From Pedosphaera sp. (GTDB lineage Bacteria; Verrucomicrobiota; Verrucomicrobiia; Limisphaerales; UBA9464), in contig SIAZ01000093.1 of the NCBI GenBank assembly GCA_009695405.1, forward strand, positions 1 to 12,512: a stretch of 12,512 bases of DNA. The letters run 5' to 3'. A model generated the notes under the pieces. That model did no database searches, was not told the DNA's origin, and saw only the letters and a list, made by a program, of their open reading frames with translations. This document shows, piece after piece, positions 7,764 to 12,512 of the stretch (position 1 is its first letter; every line of letters starts with the position of its first letter). Position numbers and translations under genes: made by a program.

Positions 7764-8898
7764 TCCGAACTCGAAGCCTCTGCGGATTTTGCATCTGTTA
7801 GGTTGCGAAGAGGATATCGGTGGCGTGCTTACTGTAGTGCGTGAATTAGCTGCCGCCTCGGTGGTTCAAGGCGCTATTCACTCCGGTCTTGTTCACACTT
7901 CTTTCGTCGAACGACGCCCCTCTTCTTTGCAATGGTGTCGCTCACCTCATCTACGGATGGAATCTCCCAGGGTCGCCGCTCTCCTTTGGCGCGGGTTTCG
8001 TGCAGCTCTTGAACTCGGTCGGCACCAGAAAAACTTCAGCCCAACGGTGATCCATGCCCATTCTCGTGGACCTCTGGCAACGGTCTTATTCGCCCGTTTA
8101 CTATTTAAAACACCTCCCATCGTCTTCACAAACCACGCCTTCGCACGCACTCCGGCCTTCTATCGCTGGGCCGCCGCTCGCCCCCGTTTTACCACTGTCG
8201 TTCTCTCCCACTCAATGGCGACCCATTACGGGCTGATACCTCTACCTTCCAACGTTGAAATCATCCCTGCTTGCTGCTCCGATGCTTTGTTCGAACGTTC
8301 ACTCCAACCCTCGATAAGCTTCCCTCACCGAATTCGCCTCGTTGGTGTCGGAAATCTAATTCGCTGGAAAAAATGGAATCTTGTCCTCGATGCCCTAGCT
8401 CGCTTGCCCATCTCCTTGCGACAACGATTTCATTTCACTCTTTGGGGACCTACACCCACTGACGCAGATTCACAGTCATTCGCTGGCGAACTCAAAACGA
8501 TGATCGGACAACTCGGTCTCGCCCCTTACGTCCGACTCGCAGGTCCCACTCTAGATGTTCCGTCAGCCATCGAAGCGTCAGAACTGTTTGTCCTCCCTTC
8601 AACCAACGAACCTTGCTCGGTCGCTCTCGCAGAAGCTCTCGCTCTCGGTCGACCTGCTGTCGTTTCCTCTAGTGGTGGCAATGTGGATATCGTTCAACAC
8701 GGTCGCACAGGGCGCTTGTTCAAACCCGACGATCCCGCGGACCTTGCTCGACAACTAGCTGGCTATGCCGAAGGTGATTGGACCACCGCTGGGCCTGAGG
8801 AATGCCGAGAAAGCATCCGGCATCACGCCGCATCTGCTGTCTGGAATCGTTATAACAAACTGTACCGGCGGTTGCTTGCGGGCCCCCCATCGCTCTAG
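7744..8898 (+). CDS. GT4-family glycosyltransferase
   Basis: The 384-residue enzyme is of the GT-B fold. An N-terminal domain opens with RILHLLGCEEDIGGVLTVV (residues 14-32), with the Gly-Gly loop typical of GT4, and includes VIHAHSRGPLATVLF. The C-terminal domain has RLVGVGNLIRWKKWNLVLDA (around 207-211), YVRLAGPTLDVPSAIEASELFVLPS and the EX7E motif E289/E297 (EPCSVALAE) that contacts the sugar nucleotide. The start at 7744 (ATG) fits the family; longer in-frame starts back to 7624 would add 40 residues of low-complexity sequence overlapping the methyltransferase. Sugar donor and acceptor are unknown. It probably adds a sugar to a lipid-linked or surface glycan exported by the flippase. Confidence 0.88.
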   Translation: MSKLSADPNSKPLRILHLLGCEEDIGGVLTVVRELAAASVVQGAIHSGLVHTSFVERRPSSLQWCRSPHLRMESPRVAALLWRGFRAALELGRHQKNFSPTVIHAHSRGPLATVLFARLLFKTPPIVFTNHAFARTPAFYRWAAARPRFTTVVLSHSMATHYGLIPLPSNVEIIPACCSDALFERSLQPSISFPHRIRLVGVGNLIRWKKWNLVLDALARLPISLRQRFHFTLWGPTPTDADSQSFAGELKTMIGQLGLAPYVRLAGPTLDVPSAIEASELFVLPSTNEPCSVALAEALALGRPAVVSSSGGNVDIVQHGRTGRLFKPDDPADLARQLAGYAEGDWTTAGPEECRESIRHHAASAVWNRYNKLYRRLLAGPPSL

Positions 8899-8903
8899 GG
8901 TGG
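8897..8903 (+). promoter_or_regulatory. Shine-Dalgarno-like site deciding the helicase GTG start
   Basis: AGGGTGG lies seven bases before the GTG at 8911 and overlaps the preceding stop codon by two bases. It is one of the few clear ribosome-binding sites in the window and supports the GTG start. Confidence 0.5.
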
Positions 8904-8910
8904 TCACACG

Positions 8911-11475
8911 GTGAGTTCCACTCTGTACGATTTTCTTCCGCGCCTTGAGGCACCCGATTCAGATTTTCTCTTGGGGCGCTTCCTCGACTTTGTCACCGCC
9001 CGCGGTGTGGAACTTTATCCCGCTCAAGAGGAAGCTATCCTCGAACTATATGAGGGCAAAAATGTCATCCTGAATACTCCCACAGGATCAGGTAAATCTC
9101 TAGTCGCCTCAGCCCTCCACTTCAAAGCTCTCGCCCAAGGTCATCGCTCTGTTTACACCTGCCCAGTTAAGGCGTTAGTTAACGAAAAATGGATCTCTCT
9201 CTGTCGCGAATTTGGGCCTCAAAATGTCGGCCTAAGCACCGGGGACGCCACGATTAATCGAGACGCTCCTATCCTTTGCTGCACAGCCGAGATCCTCGCT
9301 AATATCGCCCTCCGACACGGATCCGCCTCCCCATTCCGCGACGTTGTCGTCGACGAATTTCACTACTACTCCGACCGTGAACGCGGCGGTGCTTGGCAAA
9401 TCCCCTTGATCACTCTTCCTCAGTCTCGTTTCCTGCTCATGTCCGCGACTCTCGGTGAAACGGAGTTTTTCGAGCGCGAACTCACTCGACTCACTGGCAA
9501 GGTATCCGTCACCGTTAAATCTATTATCCGCCCTGTTCCTCTCGATTTTTCGTGGTCTGACACTCCCCTATCTCAAACTCTCGAAGCTTTGGTCACCGAC
9601 AAAAAAGGGCCCGTCTACGTCGTTCATTTCACTCAGGCTGAAGCTGCCAAAAGCGCTCAAGACTTTACCTCTATTACGGTCGCTTCTCGTGAGGAAAAAG
9701 CTGCAATCAATACCGCAATTGAAGGTATCAAATTCTCCAGTCCCTACGGCGCTGATATTAAACGATGGCTCCGGTCTGGAATCGGTCTTCACCACGCCGG
9801 ACTCCTCCCACGCTACCGTATCCTTGTTGAACAACTCGCCCAAAAAGGCCTCCTTAAGGTCATTTGTGGTACCGATACTTTAGGCGTCGGTATAAACGTC
9901 CCTATTCGCACCGTTCTCTTTACTCGCCTGTTTAAGTTTAGTGGCGAGAAAACAGCCATCCTCGCCGCACGTGACTTCCATCAAATCGCCGGTCGCGCGG
10001 GTCGGAAAGGATTCGACAACCTCGGTTGGGTCGTCGCTCAAGCTCCAGAGCATGTAGTGGAAAATCTTAAACTAGAGGAAAAATCTAAACGCGACGGCAA
10101 AAAATTCGTCCGGCGTCAGCCTCCCGATAAAGGATTTGTTAACTGGGATCGTAATACCTTCCAACGACTTATCCTTGCCCAACCGGAACGACTGGTATCC
10201 CGCTTCCAGATTTCTCACGGTATGCTACTCAATGTGCTCTCACGCGAGGGTGATGGATGTAGCGCTCTCTGCCAAATCATACGCGATAGCCACGAATCTC
10301 CCACCCAGAAGCGCGCTCATTTCAAACGGGCTTGGCAACTGTTTCGTGCACTTGTCGATCGAAATATTATCACCCTCGGCAAACCAAACGAACCGCTTCC
10401 AGACGGTCGAAAAGTACAGGTCCACGTCGATTTACCCGATGACTTTTCGCTCAACCAAACCCTCTCCCTTTATCTACTAGATACACTTCCACTCCTCAAT
10501 TCAGAAGCACCCGATTACGCGCACGATGTCATCACTCTTGTAGAATCAATCCTCGAAGATCCTGATATTATTCTCCGTCGACAACTTGATAAGCTCAAAG
10601 GTCAAAAGATCGCCGAACTCAAGGCGCAAGGGATGGAGTTCGACCAGCGTATGCAGGAATTAGAGAAACTCGAGTACCCTAAGCCTAATCGCGAGTTCGT
10701 CTACAGCACCTTCAATGCTTTCTCCGAAAAACACCCATGGGTTGGGACTGAAAACATCCGACCAAAATCGATCGTGCGAGAAATGTTTGAACAATACCGA
10801 TCCTTCTCCGATTACATTAAGCTCTACGAAATCCAACGCTCTGAAGGACTCCTTCTTCGGCACCTCACCAGCGTCTATAAAGTTCTACGACAAACAGTTC
10901 CGGACGCCGCTAAAAACGACGCGCTCCATGAAATGGAAGCCTATCTAGCACTCATGCTGAAACAGGTCGACTCGAGCCTTATGGAAGAGTGGGAACGGAT
11001 GAAAAATCCCACCGCCGTTCCAAAACCAGAGTTAACCGAAGCCAAGCCTCCTGGTGCCGAAGAAGCTGCCAAGGACGTGACCCGCGACGTTCGCAACTTT
11101 ACCTCATCGATTCGTGCGCGATTACTGCCCTTTCTACGTGCACTTTCTCAAGATGAATTTGAAGAGGCGATCGGTGTTCTGGATTCTCCGTTGGCACCCG
11201 AAGGTCCCACTTGGACGGTTTCAAATCTCAAAGCGGCTATTGATCCTTACTACACCGATCACGAACGAATCCGCCTTGATCCCGAAGCTCGCAACGCTCG
11301 TCATACCCATGTAGTAGTCTCAGAAGACCGCAAATTTTGGAAGGTACAGCAGGTCCTCATTGATCCATCGGACTTTAATGACTGGATGGTCGAATTCGAA
11401 ATCAATCTCGAGGCAAGTCGCACCGCCCTTGCTCCAGTTATCCGACTCGCCGTCATAGGACCGGTCGGCAAATAG
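8911..11475 (+). CDS. SKI2-like DEAD/DEAH-box RNA helicase with DUF3516-type C-terminus
   Basis: This 854-residue superfamily 2 helicase is likely to unwind RNA in the cytoplasm using ATP. Motif I is TPTGSGKS (56-63), Ia CPVKALVNEKW (84-94), motif II DEFH (148-151), motif III SAT (178-180), then a second RecA domain with LHHAGLLPRYR, motif V CGTDTLGVGINVP and motif VI QIAGRAGRKG. Residues from about 400 on form a long alpha-helical, charged C-terminus resembling the DUF3516 domain. This ordering matches SKI2/Mtr4-like helicases, and DEFH is a variant of their DExH. The GTG start at 8911 has AGGGTGG at 8897-8903, which overlaps the glycosyltransferase TAG stop, so the two may be coupled. Its relation to the glycan genes is probably only positional; specific function unknown. 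Confidence 0.9.
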   Translation: MSSTLYDFLPRLEAPDSDFLLGRFLDFVTARGVELYPAQEEAILELYEGKNVILNTPTGSGKSLVASALHFKALAQGHRSVYTCPVKALVNEKWISLCREFGPQNVGLSTGDATINRDAPILCCTAEILANIALRHGSASPFRDVVVDEFHYYSDRERGGAWQIPLITLPQSRFLLMSATLGETEFFERELTRLTGKVSVTVKSIIRPVPLDFSWSDTPLSQTLEALVTDKKGPVYVVHFTQAEAAKSAQDFTSITVASREEKAAINTAIEGIKFSSPYGADIKRWLRSGIGLHHAGLLPRYRILVEQLAQKGLLKVICGTDTLGVGINVPIRTVLFTRLFKFSGEKTAILAARDFHQIAGRAGRKGFDNLGWVVAQAPEHVVENLKLEEKSKRDGKKFVRRQPPDKGFVNWDRNTFQRLILAQPERLVSRFQISHGMLLNVLSREGDGCSALCQIIRDSHESPTQKRAHFKRAWQLFRALVDRNIITLGKPNEPLPDGRKVQVHVDLPDDFSLNQTLSLYLLDTLPLLNSEAPDYAHDVITLVESILEDPDIILRRQLDKLKGQKIAELKAQGMEFDQRMQELEKLEYPKPNREFVYSTFNAFSEKHPWVGTENIRPKSIVREMFEQYRSFSDYIKLYEIQRSEGLLLRHLTSVYKVLRQTVPDAAKNDALHEMEAYLALMLKQVDSSLMEEWERMKNPTAVPKPELTEAKPPGAEEAAKDVTRDVRNFTSSIRARLLPFLRALSQDEFEEAIGVLDSPLAPEGPTWTVSNLKAAIDPYYTDHERIRLDPEARNARHTHVVVSEDRKFWKVQQVLIDPSDFNDWMVEFEINLEASRTALAPVIRLAVIGPVGK

Positions 11476-11509
11476 TTATTGATAGAAAAATGTCCTTGCC
11501 CTCTTAAAT

Positions 11510-11528
11510 AGCAGGAATTTGCTTTTTT
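11510..11528 (+). terminator. Weak terminator candidate after the helicase
   Basis: AGCA and TGCT can pair across a six-base loop and are followed by TTTTT, 34 bp after the helicase stop. The stem is only four base pairs, so the call is weak. Confidence 0.22.
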
Positions 11529-11537
11529 ACTCGGAGG

Positions 11538-11582
11538 GTAAGCTTAGCGGAATGTCAATCCAGTGTACTGGAGGGTTAGCTT
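11538..11582 (+). other. Short attC-like inverted repeat
   Basis: The left arm (AAGCTTAGC, 11540-11548) pairs imperfectly with GGTTAGCTT (11574-11582), enclosing TCCAG-TGTA-CTGGA... as an inner hairpin at 11559-11572. Core boxes GCTTAGC and GTTAGCT each match the RYYYAAC/GTTRRRY pattern at 6 of 7 positions. The 40-nt core-to-core length is shorter than known attC sites, so this could be a degenerate or unrelated repeat. Confidence 0.3.
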
Positions 11583-11591
11583 CAAAACAGT

Positions 11592-11804
11592 CTATTGGCC
11601 AGTAGCTCCGTCTTTTTTGCCTTGATTGTACGCATCACTGGTAGAAAACATAAGCATGCCCGAGAAGACTGCAACCGCCGCAGAAGCTCCAATACTTCCG
11701 GTAATATTGGTAGCAATCAGTTTGCTCACGACGACTGTAGTTATTACAAAAGCAAAGAGTCCTAAAACAACATATTTGAGACCAATAAGGTTTGCTTTGT
11801 TCAT
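11592..11804 (-). CDS. Small two-helix membrane protein of unknown function
   Basis: This 70-residue protein has two hydrophobic segments, about residues 11-29 (YVVLGLFAFVITTVVVSKL) and 34-54 (ITGSIGASAAVAVFSGMLMF). Its tail is polar (DAYNQGKKDGATGQ). The pattern suggests a small inner-membrane protein with a hairpin topology; no family is recognised. ATG at 11802-11804 follows a purine-rich AGAAAAGAAA. It is opposite to the helicase, convergent with it, and lies between the repeats at 11533-11582 and 11868-11880. A small unknown protein between attC-like repeats would be typical of a gene cassette, although here the gene runs against the apparent site orientation. Confidence 0.6.
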   Translation of the reverse strand: MNKANLIGLKYVVLGLFAFVITTVVVSKLIATNITGSIGASAAVAVFSGMLMFSTSDAYNQGKKDGATGQ

Positions 11805-11821
11805 GGTTGTTTCTTTTCTAA

Positions 11822-11879
11822 GCTCACCGTTCAGGTTCAGCGGCGGGTCAGGCCGTCCGCTGTGGTCGGAGGGTTGGGC
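11822..11879 (+). other. attC-like recombination site (58 nt)
   Basis: The left box GCTCACC (11822-11828) matches RYYYAAC at 6 of 7 positions; the right box GTTGGGC (11873-11879) matches GTTRRRY perfectly. The single strand can fold: the outer ends pair with one bulge, then there is an unpaired middle, then an upper stem CAGCGGCGG / CCG-T-CCGCTG with one bulged T and a six-base loop. Paired cores, an unpaired spacer and an extrahelical base are hallmarks of integron attC sites, and 58 nt is at the short end of their range. No integrase is in the window. Confidence 0.45.
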
Positions 11880-11880
11880 T

Positions 11881-12184
11881 GTTTGGGTTTCGTGTTATTT
11901 CTGACGGACGATGGCTTGTTTTTTTGATCTATGTCAAGAGTGCTAGCGGCCGTCCAAAATAAAGTCTCGTCCTACCTCTCCCCATAAAAAGTCAATCTAA
12001 TTCTTCATCGTCTCTGAGCGTGAAAGCGGACCCACCGTTGCCAGTTCTCATTGCAGCTGATCCTCTCCCCGAGGCTCCACCGACTCAGGGTGAGTATTGG
12101 GACAGGCTAATGGGCCCGCCGCGGGCCGCCCAGTCTACAACGGGGGAGGCCAAAAGGAGTCTGTCCCTCAAAGGTTCCACCAAA
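11881..12184. other. Gene-poor stretch between attC-like site and IS66 remnant
   Basis: No recognisable gene is seen here. An open frame from a GTG at 12020 joins the IS66 part but its first 55 residues are proline- and alanine-rich and do not resemble transposase. A GC-rich hairpin GGCCCG-CCG-CGGGCC lies at 12113-12127. An 11-codon frame follows the attC-like site at 11910 and stops at once. Confidence 0.5.
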
Positions 12185-12508
12185 AAGCCCGCTAAGGCGA
12201 TCAGCTACACCCTCGGGAAATGGACGGCATTGCAGCGCTCTCTGGAAGAGGGCGTTTATGGGATCGATAATAATCTGGTTGAGAACGCCATTCGCTCCAC
12301 CTGTATTGGGAAGAAGAACTGGCTCTTCATTGGGCACCCTGACGCAGGATGGCGGAGTGCGGCGATTTACAGTGTTTTAATAACTGCACGACGATACGGG
12401 TTAGATCCGGTGGCATGGTTGACGGATGTGTTGCGGCGTATTCCACAGGCAACGAACCATACCGTTGCCGAACTCCTGCCTTGGAACTGGAAACCGGCGA
12501 AAGCCTAA
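12185..12508 (+). pseudogene. IS66-family transposase, C-terminal remnant
   Basis: The 107 residues before the TAA at 12506-12508 match the end of IS66 TnpC: KAISYTLGKW, then GIDNNLVENAIRS with the final catalytic-region glutamate, then GKKNWLFIGHPDAGWRSAAIYSV, GLDPVAWLTDVLRRIP and the terminal ELLPWNW. The rest of the roughly 500-residue enzyme, including both catalytic aspartates and the zinc-finger part, is absent, so it cannot transpose. The frame stays open upstream to a GTG at 12020, but that part shows no IS66 resemblance and probably reflects a deletion or recombination joint. The element's far end lies beyond the window. Confidence 0.85.
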
Positions 12509-12512
12509 TCCG

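Larger units (their letters stand above)
11533..11880 (+). repeat. Three direct copies of a 13-base motif
   Basis: GGAGGGTAAGCTT (11533-11545), GGAGGGTTAGCTT (11570-11582) and GGAGGGTTGGGCT (11868-11880) are related in the same orientation. The first two differ by one base. The second and third bracket the 70-aa gene about 300 bp apart. In each, the last bases coincide with a GTTRRRY-like box, suggesting cassette junctions. Confidence 0.55.

Noticed and set aside
6175..11475. Methyltransferases plus a helicase as a possible phage-defence system
   Set aside because: The methyltransferases lack DNA-methylase motifs and sit with a flippase and glycosyltransferase; there is no nuclease or specificity subunit.

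Overview
The window looks like a bacterial chromosome segment of moderate GC from the PVC group, most likely Verrucomicrobiota. This is an inference from gene families and style: a secreted DUF1080/PF06439 protein, a large TPR protein, a SKI2-like helicase with a DUF3516-type C-terminus, and few clear Shine-Dalgarno sites. No rRNA, tRNA or CRISPR array was seen.

Left edge (1-807): the 3' end of an insertion sequence lies inside an NtrC-type response regulator gene on the minus strand. The regulator keeps its receiver domain, but its AAA+ domain is cut at the Walker A glycine. It also carries a 19-bp perfect tandem duplication that shifts the frame just before the insertion, so it has two independent lesions.

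Minus-strand housekeeping block (912-4285): in transcription order this holds a secreted DUF1080 protein, the enoyl-ACP reductase FabI, a 464-aa TPR protein and then the broken regulator. Gaps of 100-270 bp suggest separate or loosely linked transcripts. Short perfect hairpins sit downstream of the DUF1080 and fabI genes.

Divergent plus-strand cluster (4612-11475): a MOP-type polysaccharide flippase, two class I SAM methyltransferases and a GT4 glycosyltransferase are followed closely by a DEAD/DEAH RNA helicase. The first four fit a surface-glycan or O-antigen-like locus, in which a glycosyltransferase and methyltransferases could build or modify a glycan that the flippase exports. The helicase is probably unrelated in function but lies 12 bp after the glycosyltransferase stop.

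Right edge (11476-12512): an accessory region. A 70-aa two-helix membrane protein is flanked by repeats resembling integron attC sites (one 58-nt foldable site with a perfect GTTRRRY core, one weaker partner, and three copies of a related 13-mer). Beyond it is a fragment of an IS66-family transposase containing only the C-terminal part. The most interesting features are the possible integrase-less cassette (11530-11880) and the doubly broken regulator.
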